Source of the DNA: Candidatus Leptofilum proximum
Lineage (GTDB): Bacteria > Chloroflexota > Anaerolineae > Promineifilales > Promineifilaceae
Reading direction: 5' to 3'
Length of the DNA stretch: 64,000 bases
Assembly (NCBI GenBank): GCA_016710325.1
Contig: JADJXK010000001.1
Location: 2,046,001 to 2,110,000, forward strand
The translations under genes and the position numbers were made by a program. The notes beneath the pieces are model-generated. The model did not search any database. It was not told the origin of the DNA and worked only from the letters and a program-made list of their open reading frames with translations. Every line of letters begins with the position of its first letter. Positions within the stretch are counted from its first letter, which is position 1. Positions 30,555-39,135 of the stretch are shown piece after piece.

Positions 30555-32342
30555 TTATTGGTTGGTAAGTTGGGCTTGCAAAGCGTGAATCCGTTCACTG
30601 GCTTTTTGTTGGATTTGTTTGATGGCCTGATTTTGCTTCGTAATCATGGCCCGGGCCTGCTTGAGCTGGTTAACCGCCTGCTTTAGCTGAAGTTCGCGTT
30701 CGACCAACCGTGCCTGAATTTCAGCCAGGTGCTGGCCCTGGGCATTGGTCTGGCTCAGGAAGCGGTTGAGCTCGTTTTCGCTGGCTTCCAGCTGCATTTT
30801 TTGCTCTCGTATGACCGTTTGCAGGCCCATGCTGTCTTCTACCACTTTTTCATGCCGGGCCTGCCATTCAGCCTGTTTACTTTCTAAAAGGGCTTCGGTC
30901 TGGGCTGCGGCCGTTTGCCTTTCGGCAACCTGGTCTTGCTGTGTTTGCAGCGCCTCTTCCAGCCGGGCAAGCTTTTCAACCTGCTCGGCGGCTTCTTTTT
31001 GAGCGGCCGCCGCTGCTGCCTGGCTGGCTTCCAGCTCGGCTTTATACCACAAAACCCGCTCAAAATGGGCATGTTCAGCATCTGCTAATTCAGCTTCCAG
31101 GCTGCTAACGCGGGCTTCGGCCTCGACGAGTCGCGCGGCCTTGGCCAGCGGTTCGGCGCTTTCCTCGCGCAGGCTGGCCAGCTCATCCAGGGTCTTTTCC
31201 AATTCTTTTTCGGCAGCACGCCGCTGCTCACGCTGCATCTCGATCACGCTGCTGTTTTCATCGATTTGCAGCTGTGCTTTTTTAAGTTCTGCTTCCAAAT
31301 CGGCCGCTTTTTTCTCGGTTATTTCGGCCAGTTCTTGCCAGCGGATGAGGGATTCTTCCTGTTCAGCGGTGTGCATCAGGCTGGCTTTGTGGGCCACTTC
31401 CAGGCTGTGGATGCGGTCGCGCAGGGTGGTGATTTCGCGCACGGCCGTTTCCAACTCATCGTCTACGGCCGTTTTCTCTGTTTGCAGTTGGGTGAAATTG
31501 TTTTGCAGCTGGGTGTGCTGCTGGCGCAAATTGGCCAGCTCATCATTTTGCTCGGTCATCAGGTCGCGGGCGATGCCCAGTTCGTTAGCCTGCCGCTCCA
31601 CCTGGCTTTTGCGATGGCGCAGCGCTTCCTGCGCTTCGTCCAGCTGGGTCTGTTTGGTGGTTAACTCGGTGCGCAGCTCGGTGAGCTCCTGCTTCAGGTG
31701 GGCAATGATGCTGGTGGATTCGCCCGCCAGTTCGGTGAGCCGCCGCTGGAAATCTTGCTCTAGTTCGGCGCGGGCGGCCAGGGCCACGGCCGCTTCTGCC
31801 TGCAGGTGGTGCAGGGCTTCAATTTGGGCCTCGTTGCGGTTAAGCAGCTGGCCTTCTGGCAGATCGCTCCCGCTTTCATGCCGGATCAGGTCGATATCGT
31901 CTGGCAGTTGAGCGGCTTCGGCGAGGGCATTGTAATCGGCTTCATCCACACTGCTGGCCCAGCCATGAACATTGCCGCCAGCCATCACAGTTAGCGCCAC
32001 GGTGAACACGTCTCCCAGCACCTGGCCGCTTTTTTCCACGCGGATTTCGCGGCAGACGGCCGATCCCGTCAACAATCCGGACACAACCAAGCGTGGGGCA
32101 AACACGTTGCCCACCAGCGTGGCCCCTTCTTGAATGGCCACGGGCTGGTCCACATGAATATCTTCCACGTGATAGCCAACAATTTCCAACCAGGTTTGTC
32201 CCCGGCGCCAAAAGCGCAGCCGGTCCAATAAGCCATAGCCATTGGACGCCGCCGCTGTTTCCAGCACCGGTTCATCTGTTTCTATCAAAGTTCCCTCTGG
32301 CATGGGGCCATCGGGTGTGGTGGGTTCTTCCGTAACCGTCAT
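30555..32342 (-). CDS. Bactofilin-like domain fused to a long coiled coil
   Basis: The 595-residue protein opens with an acidic tail, then a polymer-forming bactofilin-like beta-helix (about residues 50-145; VDQPVAIQEGATLVGNVFAP, LVVSGLLTGSAVCREIRVEKSGQVLGDVFT, VMAGGNVHG). From about 165 to 590 it is almost continuous coiled coil rich in Glu, Gln, Ala and Leu, with no membrane segment. Typical bactofilins are 100-200 residues with only short tails, so this fusion is unusual. A filament-forming head with a roughly 400-residue rod could build a cytoskeletal scaffold or spacer inside the cell, in keeping with the nearby wall-synthesis genes. It is a monocistronic-looking gene on the minus strand. 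Confidence 0.8.
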   Translation of the reverse strand: MTVTEEPTTPDGPMPEGTLIETDEPVLETAAASNGYGLLDRLRFWRRGQTWLEIVGYHVEDIHVDQPVAIQEGATLVGNVFAPRLVVSGLLTGSAVCREIRVEKSGQVLGDVFTVALTVMAGGNVHGWASSVDEADYNALAEAAQLPDDIDLIRHESGSDLPEGQLLNRNEAQIEALHHLQAEAAVALAARAELEQDFQRRLTELAGESTSIIAHLKQELTELRTELTTKQTQLDEAQEALRHRKSQVERQANELGIARDLMTEQNDELANLRQQHTQLQNNFTQLQTEKTAVDDELETAVREITTLRDRIHSLEVAHKASLMHTAEQEESLIRWQELAEITEKKAADLEAELKKAQLQIDENSSVIEMQREQRRAAEKELEKTLDELASLREESAEPLAKAARLVEAEARVSSLEAELADAEHAHFERVLWYKAELEASQAAAAAAQKEAAEQVEKLARLEEALQTQQDQVAERQTAAAQTEALLESKQAEWQARHEKVVEDSMGLQTVIREQKMQLEASENELNRFLSQTNAQGQHLAEIQARLVERELQLKQAVNQLKQARAMITKQNQAIKQIQQKASERIHALQAQLTNQ

Positions 32343-32581
32343 AGTTTAAACCGTGGCGTCATTATAGCAGGGGAATGCTGAAGATGATACTTAAACAAAG
32401 GGATTTTGGTTAGAAACGGCCGTAAATTCCCATGAATTCACCGAAATTTTCGGTAGGACCAAATGGCCATATCTGCCAATTGAGAATTTAGAACATCTGT
32501 GCTATCATGTTGGGCCGGTTGGGGCAGGAAAAGTAAGCGGAGGCCAGGCAGTACGGCCGTAAAATACACAGGGAGAATATC

Positions 32582-32791
32582 ATGAGTGGCAATGAATTGA
32601 TTGTGGCTTTTTTTGCCCTGGCTTTTTTGGCGTTTTGTTTAACGGCCGTTGCTCTCTACGCTCTCAGCCGGGACAAAGACGATGTTGCCAACAAAAGCGT
32701 TTCCGGGCTGCGCCAGCTGCATCTGGGTACCATGAGCCGGCCGAAACCAGACAAAGAATCCGACTCGCCAAACCAGGAGCCGCCGGGGTGA
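32582..32791 (+). CDS. Small single-helix membrane protein
   Basis: The 69-residue protein has one hydrophobic helix (about residues 6-28, LIVAFFALAFLAFCLTAVALYAL) and a polar, basic-then-acidic C-terminal tail (SRDKDDVANKSVSGLR to NQEPPG). GGGAGA precedes ATG 32582 by five bases, a good ribosome site. I recognise no family. It lies 100 bases upstream of pyrF and may share its transcript. The GTGAAACGTGAAT repeat fragment starts at its stop codon. Confidence 0.65.
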   Translation: MSGNELIVAFFALAFLAFCLTAVALYALSRDKDDVANKSVSGLRQLHLGTMSRPKPDKESDSPNQEPPG

Positions 32792-32890
32792 AACGTGAAT
32801 TTCTCAAGCATCACGGTTTACAGGTCGTAAACTCCATAATTTCCCAAAATCCGCGTGGCTGCATTGCCTCAACCGGGTAAAATGTGGGGC

Positions 32891-33709
32891 ATGACCTACC
32901 TGGAAAAACTCAAACAAGTGCAAGAACAAAATAGCTCCTGGCTGTGTGTAGGCCTGGACCCGGTAATGGAGCGTCTGCGGGTGGATTTCCGCAAGTGGGA
33001 CGAGCCAATTCTGCCCTACAACCGGGCCATTATCGATGCCACGGCCGATCTCGTCTGTGCCTACAAGCCGAACCTGGGTTTCTATTTACAATGGGGCGCC
33101 GCCGGGGTCATTGCCCTGGAGCGTACCATCGCCTACATTCCCCGCCATATTCCCATTGTGCTGGACTGCAAAACGGGCGATATTGGCCACACCCAGGCCG
33201 CCTGGGGCAATGGCCTGTTTGACGAGTGGCAGGTGGATGCCGTGACCGTCAATCCCTTTGTCGGCGCCGATGCCGTGCTGCCGATGATTGGCCAGCGGCC
33301 AGACAAGGCGGTGTACATCCTGGCCCGCACGTCGAATGCCAGCGCTGTACATTTTCAGGGGGAACTGCGCCAGGAGCAGGGGCTTTCGGCTGAGGTGCTG
33401 CGCCAGAGCCAGGCGTGGGCCACGGCCGGGCACAAGGGGTACGTGGTGGGGGCCACCTACTCGGAGGAACTGGCCATCGCACGCCGCCTGGCGCCGCAGG
33501 CCAACTTCTTGATTCCGGGGATTGGCGCGCAGGGTGGGGATTTGGCGACGGCCGTACAGCACGGTCCTGATGCGGTCGCCGGGCCGCTCATTAGCGCCAG
33601 CCGCAGCATTATTTACGCCTCAGGCGGCGATGACTTTGCCGAGGCAGCGCGCCAGGCAGCTTTAACGCTGCGTGATCAAATTAACGAACTGCGCCAGCAG
33701 CCTGCCTGA
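32891..33709 (+). CDS. pyrF: Orotidine 5'-phosphate decarboxylase, type 2
   Basis: The 272-residue protein is the longer bacterial form of OMP decarboxylase. It has SWLCVGLDPVMERL at the start, YKPNLGFYLQWGAAGVIALE, and the catalytic Asp-Lys-Asp array in VLDCKTGDIGHTQAAW. VTVNPFVGADAVLPMI and FLIPGIGAQGGD (phosphate loop) follow. It makes UMP from OMP, the last step of pyrimidine synthesis. ATG 32891 is chosen because it fits the family start; in-frame ATGs at 32882 and 32855 are possible. No other pyrimidine gene is adjacent. Confidence 0.92.
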   Translation: MTYLEKLKQVQEQNSSWLCVGLDPVMERLRVDFRKWDEPILPYNRAIIDATADLVCAYKPNLGFYLQWGAAGVIALERTIAYIPRHIPIVLDCKTGDIGHTQAAWGNGLFDEWQVDAVTVNPFVGADAVLPMIGQRPDKAVYILARTSNASAVHFQGELRQEQGLSAEVLRQSQAWATAGHKGYVVGATYSEELAIARRLAPQANFLIPGIGAQGGDLATAVQHGPDAVAGPLISASRSIIYASGGDDFAEAARQAALTLRDQINELRQQPA

Positions 33710-33984
33710 AAGTTCCAGCATGTGTGGAGCCAGGGAAACAGCCGTAAGAGAAAACGAAACTTTGCAGTGATAGGTTATCCTGGAGATTAGTCTGGCACAC
33801 CCAGGCCAAACACCTTACGACCAGGCACAATTTTTTGATGATTTCCCACTTCACAAAAAAGCTTTCCGGCATTAACTTGCGGCGCTTAAATTTGCGTTTG
33901 CTCTGCGAGGTGCTATGGATAGCACGATGTACTCGATTACCTCTAGCAGCGCAGCATTATTTCTAAATTACCGGGGTTATAGCG

Positions 33985-35577
33985 ATGATATATTCTTTAC
34001 CACAGGCGCTTGATAAAACGGCCGCAACCTATCCCAACCACGTAGCCATTCGCTGCAACGGCAAGGGCATCACCTATGCCACGCTGCAGCAGCAGGCCAA
34101 CAACCTAGCAGTTATCTTGCAGCAGCAGGGCGTGCGCCGCGGCGACCGGGTGGGCATTTATATTAACAAGGATGTGGAATCGGCCGTTTCCATCTACGGC
34201 ATCATGAAGGCGGGCGCCGCCTACGTGCCGCTGGACCCCTTTGCCCCGGTAGAGCGGCTGAGCTACGTCATCAACGACTGCGGCATTCGCGTCATTACCA
34301 CCAAGCAAAACAAGCTGGCCCAGGTGCGCAGCATGGTGGCCGATACGGGCTTGAGCTGCCTGATTGGCGTCGAGCCGCAGGAAGATTTAGCTGTTACCTG
34401 CATTCCCTGGGAGCAGGTAACCGATCCAGACCGGCACGATGTGCCCGATATGGATGTCATTGAGCAGGACCTGGCTTACATTTTATACACCTCCGGCTCT
34501 ACCGGAATGCCCAAAGGCATCATGCACACCCACCGCAGCGCCCTCAGCTTTGCCGAGTGGGCCTGCGCCGAATACGGCCTGACCCCTGAAGACCGCGTGA
34601 CCAACCACGCCCCCTATCATTTTGATCTATCCACCTTTGATTTGTTCGCCACGATGCTGGCAGGTGGCACCACGGTCATCATTCCCGAGTTTGTGACCAA
34701 ATTTCCGGCCAGCCATTCCCAGCTGCTGCAGGATGAGAAAATTACCGTTTCTTACACGGTACCTTTTGCCCTGATCCAGCTGATGGAGCGCGGCGTGCTG
34801 CATTCGCGTGACCTGAGCGCGCTGCGCTGGGTGCTGTTCGCCGGCGAAGTCTTCCCCACCAAACACTTACGTGAGCTTATGAAGCTGTGGTCCGATAAGC
34901 GCTTTAGCAATTTGTATGGCCCCACGGAAACCAACGTGTGCACCTACTACCACGTGCCGCAGCTGCCGGAGGATTACGAAGACACCATTCCGATTGGTCG
35001 GGCCTGCGCCAATGAAGAGATGCTGGTGGTTGACGCCGACAATATGCCGGTGGCGCCCGGTGAAGTGGGTGAGCTGCTGGTGCGCGGCGGCACGGTGATG
35101 CGCGGCTATTGGGGACGGCCGGATCTGAACGAAAAAGGGTTTTATCGCCGCGCGGCTTTTGGCCACTACGAGGATGTGTTTTACCGGACCGGTGACCTGG
35201 TATTGCAGGAGCCGGACGGCAACTTCCGCTATTTTGGCCGCAAGGATCGCCAGGTGAAAACGCGTGGGTACCGGGTGGAGTTGGATGAGGTGGAAGTGGC
35301 GCTGCTGTCGCATGAGGATGTGAAGGAAGCGGCCGTTTACACCGTCTCTGATGGCAATGGCAGCAACTTGATTGAAGCGGCCGTTATTCCCAATGACAAT
35401 GCCGAGTTAACTCACAGTCTGCTGGTCAAGCATGTGGGGGAAAAGTTACCCCCGTACGCCGTACCCACCCAAATTCACGTCATGGCCGATTTCCCGCGCA
35501 CTTCCACGGGCAAAATCAACCGGCGTGAACTGCAGGCGATGGCGGAACAAAAGGTAGAAACGGCCGTTGCCAATTGA
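33985..35577 (+). CDS. Free-standing amino-acid adenylation enzyme (NRPS A-domain type)
   Basis: The 530-residue protein is a complete ANL-family adenylation domain. Core motifs are visible in order: A2 AGAAYVPLDP, A3 YILYTSGSTGMPKG, A4 YHFDLSTFDLF, A5 NLYGPTETNV, A6 GELLVRGG, A7 YRTGDLV, A8 FGRKDRQVKTRGYRVELDEVE, and the catalytic Lys in TGKINRRE. It should activate an amino or aryl acid with ATP and load it onto a carrier protein; the 79-residue carrier at 36305 is the obvious partner. It has no condensation or carrier domain of its own. DltA-like activity is an alternative. The gene appears intact although several neighbours are broken. Confidence 0.85.
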   Translation: MIYSLPQALDKTAATYPNHVAIRCNGKGITYATLQQQANNLAVILQQQGVRRGDRVGIYINKDVESAVSIYGIMKAGAAYVPLDPFAPVERLSYVINDCGIRVITTKQNKLAQVRSMVADTGLSCLIGVEPQEDLAVTCIPWEQVTDPDRHDVPDMDVIEQDLAYILYTSGSTGMPKGIMHTHRSALSFAEWACAEYGLTPEDRVTNHAPYHFDLSTFDLFATMLAGGTTVIIPEFVTKFPASHSQLLQDEKITVSYTVPFALIQLMERGVLHSRDLSALRWVLFAGEVFPTKHLRELMKLWSDKRFSNLYGPTETNVCTYYHVPQLPEDYEDTIPIGRACANEEMLVVDADNMPVAPGEVGELLVRGGTVMRGYWGRPDLNEKGFYRRAAFGHYEDVFYRTGDLVLQEPDGNFRYFGRKDRQVKTRGYRVELDEVEVALLSHEDVKEAAVYTVSDGNGSNLIEAAVIPNDNAELTHSLLVKHVGEKLPPYAVPTQIHVMADFPRTSTGKINRRELQAMAEQKVETAVAN

Positions 35578-35644
35578 TCCCTGGCGGATTACAACAAAAA
35601 AGTTGCCTTTAACACCGTTCAAGTGCAATGTATTATCAATGCGG

Positions 35645-35695
35645 GCAGGTAAGACAAAAATGGCCCTGCACCTATCCATTTTTGTGATGGCCTGC
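35645..35695 (+). terminator. Stem-loop downstream of the adenylation gene
   Basis: CAAAAATGG (35655-35663) pairs with CCATTTTTG (35676-35684), extended by GCAGG (35645-35649) with CCTGC (35691-35695). There is no clean T-run, so termination is possible but not certain. Confidence 0.5.
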
Positions 35696-35749
35696 TCAAG
35701 CTAAAAATTTTATAGACTCTCTTTTACAAGAAAGAAGAGAATTAGGTTA

Positions 35750-36211
35750 ATGACGTCATTTGAAAACATTCCTGAAAGTTGTGATGTTGTGGTCATTGGC
35801 GGTGGACCGGCTGGCAGCCACGTCTCGACACTTTTGGCACAACGCGGGTTTGACGTGGTTCTGCTGGAGAAGGCGCGTCATCCATGTCCGATGGTGGGGG
35901 AGAGTTTGATCCCGCACTTTTGGAAATTTATGGATATGTCTGGGGTTACGTCGAAGGTGAAAGAAGCTGGATTTTTGTCCAAGGCGGGTGGCATTATGGT
36001 GTGGAACGGCCGTATTCACCAATTCTCCTTCCGTACCTTTGGCTATGATCGCCCGGCCCTGCACGTTGAGCGCGATGAGTTTGACCATATCCTGCTGAAA
36101 CATTCCGCTTCCTGTGGCTGCGCGATGTCAGGCCGAGTCAGAGACCCTGACCAACATCGCACAGTCGTCGCCAGAACAGACGATCTTGTTTCCGGCGTAA
36201 GGCTGTTGTAA
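35750..36211 (+). pseudogene. Truncated FAD-dependent halogenase/oxidoreductase (N-terminal fragment)
   Basis: The first 120 residues match flavin-dependent halogenases and geranylgeranyl-reductase-like oxidoreductases: the dinucleotide fold CDVVVIGGGPAGSHVSTLLAQ, VLLEKARHPCPMVGESLIPH, and the LHVERDEFDHILLKHSA segment. After that the sequence loses similarity (CGCAMSGRVRDPDQH) and stops at codon 154, whereas full enzymes run 400-500 residues. The catalytic half is missing, so the product is probably non-functional. The sharp end of similarity at about 36110 suggests a deletion joining unrelated DNA. It belongs to the same eroded cluster as the adenylation and carrier genes. Confidence 0.7.
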
Positions 36212-36304
36212 AGAGAATATTGCCAAATTGCATAAGGTTTGCTGGAGAAAGTTCCTGGCAAAACAGTTTGGTAAACCACCTTATTCAATGGGAGATTCAT
36301 TCAT

Positions 36305-36544
36305 ATGAGCGTATCCGCAGTACTGAAAGATTATGTTCGCGAAGAGTTGATGAATGGCGCCACTGGTGATCTGGATGAGACTAAAAACCTTCTGGCGGCC
36401 GGTATCATTGATTCTCTGGGTATTCTCCGTCTGGTATCGTTCGTCGAAGAAAAGTTCGGCATTGAGGTGCCCGATGAAGATGTCACCATCGACAACTTCC
36501 AGAGCATCAAATCAATGACCGACTACGTTGCCGCTCAAAGCTAA
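36305..36544 (+). CDS. Acyl/peptidyl carrier protein
   Basis: The 79-residue protein is a free-standing carrier domain. The phosphopantetheine attachment serine is in GIIDSLGILRLVSFVEEKFG, preceded by the acidic helix-one region and followed by IEVPDEDVTIDNFQSIKSMTDYV, the usual helix two and three pattern. It would be primed by the Sfp-type transferase at 37903 and loaded by the adenylation enzyme at 33985. GGGAGATTC lies upstream of ATG 36305. The gene looks intact between two broken neighbours. Confidence 0.88.
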   Translation: MSVSAVLKDYVREELMNGATGDLDETKNLLAAGIIDSLGILRLVSFVEEKFGIEVPDEDVTIDNFQSIKSMTDYVAAQS

Positions 36545-36584
36545 GATCCAATTCCCCACTTATGCCACAAGGATATATGCCAAA

Positions 36585-37050
36585 ATGACCAGAAGATTTT
36601 TACTACTCATGGGACTGGGTATTTTGGGTTTAATCCTGAATCATTCCGCCACCTTTGGCTACCAGGCCACGTTTGACCTGGCCTGGCGTTATCGTCCAGA
36701 AGTAGCTGCTTCGTGTGATGACCTGCCCCTCCCCGGTAAGATGTCCCAATTGTGACCAGGTTCATTCGGCCCCTTACTGGGGGCTAACGGCCGTACGTCG
36801 GTTTATTGCCTTTGGTGTGCCGATGTTTCTGATGGTTTCTGGCTATTTCATTGCCTTTGCCGCTGGCCGGAAGGATGCCCGAATACAATGGCCCATCCTG
36901 AAGGCCAGGGTTGTTGGCTTAATCATCCCCTATCTTCTTTGGTCGGTAATCATTTTTGCGGGGCAGGCTCTGGTTTACACGCGGATATACCCTGCGGTAT
37001 GGGACTACATTAGCCGTCTGTCGGTTGGCGGCGCGACGGGTTCTTCCTAA
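36585..37050 (+). pseudogene. Broken acyltransferase_3-type membrane protein
   Basis: From ATG 36585 the frame encodes a first membrane helix (FLLLMGLGILGLILNHSA, including the Asn-His-Ser of acyltransferase-3 enzymes) and stops at 36755. The family continues in another frame (about 36743-37010) with RRFIAFGVPMFLMVSGYFI and LIIPYLLWSVIIFAG, matching the next helices. A frameshift at about 36740-36755 therefore breaks the gene, and similarity ends near 37010 where thioesterase sequence begins in yet another frame. Only about 150 of an expected 330-380 residues remain. It once probably acylated a lipid or carrier-bound product. Confidence 0.65.
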
Positions 37051-37906
37051 CTACATTCCGCTGCCGATTCAGCCGCTAGGCCACCGGACGCCGCTCTTTT
37101 GTGTGCACGGCGGCGCGGGGCACGTATTCCATTACCGCGATCTGGCGCAGCAGCTGGTGACGGAACGGCCGTTTTACGGTCTCCAGTCCAAAATGGATGA
37201 GGCCACACACCAATCCATCTACCAAACCGCCGAGGAGATGGCCGCTCATTACATCCGGGAGATCAAAATGCTGCAGCCTAAAGGCCCTTATTTGCTAAAC
37301 GGATTTTGCTTTGGCGGTGTTGTGGCTTACGAGATGACTCAGCAGCTGCTCCAAAATGGTAACAAGGTAGGGCTGCTGGCGTTTATCGATCCTTCTACCC
37401 CACAGAACAAGCCGAAGAGTCCCCAGGTGGTGACCACCGAAGTGTTGACGGACTGCGTGTCGCGGCACAAAACCAACATGGCCACGCTTGCCCTGACGGC
37501 CCGGCTGGATTATATTTTACAGAGCGGCCGAAACCTGCTGCGACGGCATTGGCTGGACCTGACACGCACCGTGGTTTACCTCTGGCGTTTTTCGTGCGGC
37601 CAGCTGCTGCGGTTGTACATCAACTGGCGGCGCAAGGTTCCGACATCGTTAAGCGATTTTTACTTTATGCACGTTGTTTCCACGCAGGCAACCCGGCGGT
37701 ATCGTCCCCAGAAATATCCGGGTGAAGTGGTTTTGTTTTATTCCACGCTGGAAAACAGCGGCGATGAGTCGTTGGGCTGGGGCGATTTGCCGGAAGACGG
37801 CTTGAAGCTGTATGCGATTAAATCGACGCATCTGGGGATTTTGAAACGGCCGTCTATCGACCAGGTTGCCGACAAACTGCAAAAACACCTGGAGCCTTTT
37901 TCATGA
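36956..37906 (+). CDS. Type I/II thioesterase domain, apparently severed from a larger NRPS/PKS
   Basis: From about 37040 the frame encodes an alpha/beta-hydrolase thioesterase like the terminal domain of NRPSs: IQPLGHRTPLFCVHGGAGHV, RDLAQQLVTERPFYGLQS, AAHYIREIKMLQPKGPYLL, then the nucleophile elbow NGFCFGGVVAYEM (GFCFGG has Cys at the nucleophile position where Ser is usual), LLAFIDPS, and a C-terminal His in KSTHLGIL. The conserved start of the domain reads like the tail of a synthetase with no natural start codon; the annotated TTG 36956 lies inside acyltransferase-derived DNA. It is probably a remnant of a larger protein. Its stop overlaps the next ATG by four bases, so translation may still couple. 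Confidence 0.7.
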   Translation: MRGRLWFTRGYTLRYGTTLAVCRLAARRVLPNYIPLPIQPLGHRTPLFCVHGGAGHVFHYRDLAQQLVTERPFYGLQSKMDEATHQSIYQTAEEMAAHYIREIKMLQPKGPYLLNGFCFGGVVAYEMTQQLLQNGNKVGLLAFIDPSTPQNKPKSPQVVTTEVLTDCVSRHKTNMATLALTARLDYILQSGRNLLRRHWLDLTRTVVYLWRFSCGQLLRLYINWRRKVPTSLSDFYFMHVVSTQATRRYRPQKYPGEVVLFYSTLENSGDESLGWGDLPEDGLKLYAIKSTHLGILKRPSIDQVADKLQKHLEPFS

Positions 37907-38649
37907 CGTCTTTCCGTTCCACCTGGCCGCTGCCGCCGCCCAGTCCAACGCTGGGTTCTGACGAACTGCACGTCTGGGTAGCCAACCAAAACCGGCCGCA
38001 GTCCCAGCTGGACCAGTTCTGGCATTACCTGGCCGAGGATGAGCGGGCGCGGGCCAACCGCTTTTACTTTGACCATGATCGGCAGCATTACATTGTGGCC
38101 CGTGGGCTGCTGCGGCTGCTGTTGGGCCGCTATTTGCACATTCCGCCCACCGAGGTGGCGTTTGTGTATGGCGATAATGGCAAGCCGGACCTGGCCCCAG
38201 CGCAGGCGCAGGCGGGTGTTCGCTTCAATATCTCCCATTCACACGGTGTGGCGCTGCTGGCGTTTGCTCGTGAGCGGGAGGTGGGGGTGGACATTGAGCA
38301 GGTACGGCCGTTAGACGACGGCGAGCAAATTGCCGAGCGGTTTTTCTCGGCGAATGAGGTGGCGGTGTTTACGGCCGTACCCGCCGCGCAAAAACCGCAG
38401 GCCTTCTTCAACTGCTGGACGCGCAAAGAGGCGTTTATCAAGGTGATTGGCGAAGGGCTCTCCTGCCCGCTGGACTCGTTTGACGTGACGCTGAAGCCTG
38501 GTGAAACGGCCGAACTGCTGCAGGTGAAAGGCAGCCGGGAGGCGGCGGCCCGTTGGCGGCTGGAAAACCTTGACCCGGCCGCAGGTTACGCCGGGGCGGT
38601 CATCGCTGAGGGGCGGGAGTGGGCGCTGCGCTGCTGGCAGTGGCCGTGA
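37903..38649 (+). CDS. Sfp-type 4'-phosphopantetheinyl transferase
   Basis: The 248-residue protein shows the pseudo-dimeric Sfp fold. Motifs are VARGLLRLLLGRYL, the KPDLAP..VRFNISHSHGVALLAF segment, the metal-binding VGVDIEQVRPL, and the FNCWTRKEAFIKVIGEGLSCPLDSFDV region with the catalytic W-x-x-K-E-A. It transfers phosphopantetheine from CoA to carrier proteins, such as the one at 36305. It overlaps the thioesterase stop codon (ATGA). It appears intact and might also serve carrier proteins elsewhere in the genome, which would explain its retention in a decayed cluster. Confidence 0.9.
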   Translation: MTSFRSTWPLPPPSPTLGSDELHVWVANQNRPQSQLDQFWHYLAEDERARANRFYFDHDRQHYIVARGLLRLLLGRYLHIPPTEVAFVYGDNGKPDLAPAQAQAGVRFNISHSHGVALLAFAREREVGVDIEQVRPLDDGEQIAERFFSANEVAVFTAVPAAQKPQAFFNCWTRKEAFIKVIGEGLSCPLDSFDVTLKPGETAELLQVKGSREAAARWRLENLDPAAGYAGAVIAEGREWALRCWQWP

Positions 38650-38670
38650 GTGGTGGCCGGTGAACAGTAA

Positions 38671-39135
38671 TCAGCCGATCGAAGCCAAGAACTGTTTAAT
38701 TGCAAGTTTAAACTGTGTGAAGACTGGCTCAATTTCCTCAATGCCGTGAACCATTTTGTTCCATTCAAGTTGGAAACCATAGCTGTGGAATACAACGTGC
38801 CTAAATCGTCTGTATGGAGCCAATGTTTCGGCCAAATTGTCGTCAAATAGTGTGGGGAGTGGTGACTGCGAAGGCGCGCTGAACATCTTGAAAAGGGCCA
38901 CATGCCAGTTGTCACCTTCCGGCAAGCGCACTTCATAAAAGATGCAAATGCGCTTTAGAATGTTTTCAATCCCGTTGTAAAACTGAGCTAAAAAAGCGGC
39001 AGCCGCAGTTTTCTCACGAATTGTTGGTGTCTGTTTACCTAAATCTTGGTTGAGGGAAACCAGTTCACGCACAACTTGGGTAATTGCGTCAAGTTCTATC
39101 GAAATCTCTTCGCGAAGCTGTTCAACTGCGTTCAC
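38671..39135 (-). CDS. HEPN-domain toxin (HepT-like)
   Basis: The 154-residue helical protein starts at GTG 39135, overlapping the antitoxin stop in GTGA. It carries the HEPN RNase motif R-x4-H-x-Y as RHVVFHSY (about residues 118-125), preceded by helices with TAAAAFLAQFYNGIENILKRI and VRLPEGDNWHVALFKMF. In HepT/MntA systems this motif cuts RNA unless the partner nucleotidyltransferase modifies a tyrosine in the same motif. The partner gene lies directly upstream on the same strand. The call rests on the motif and arrangement. Confidence 0.85.
   Translation of the reverse strand: MNAVEQLREEISIELDAITQVVRELVSLNQDLGKQTPTIREKTAAAAFLAQFYNGIENILKRICIFYEVRLPEGDNWHVALFKMFSAPSQSPLPTLFDDNLAETLAPYRRFRHVVFHSYGFQLEWNKMVHGIEEIEPVFTQFKLAIKQFLASIG

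Noticed and set aside
33710..33984. Gene or riboswitch in the spacer before the adenylation gene
   Set aside because: Only a 7-bp hairpin (GTGCTAT-GG-ATAGCAC) and AT-rich DNA are visible; no frame or known aptamer signature could be supported.
36043..36300. Minus-strand frame overlapping the truncated halogenase
   Set aside because: It has no ribosome site or family motif and reads across the deletion junction; it is best explained as a chance frame.
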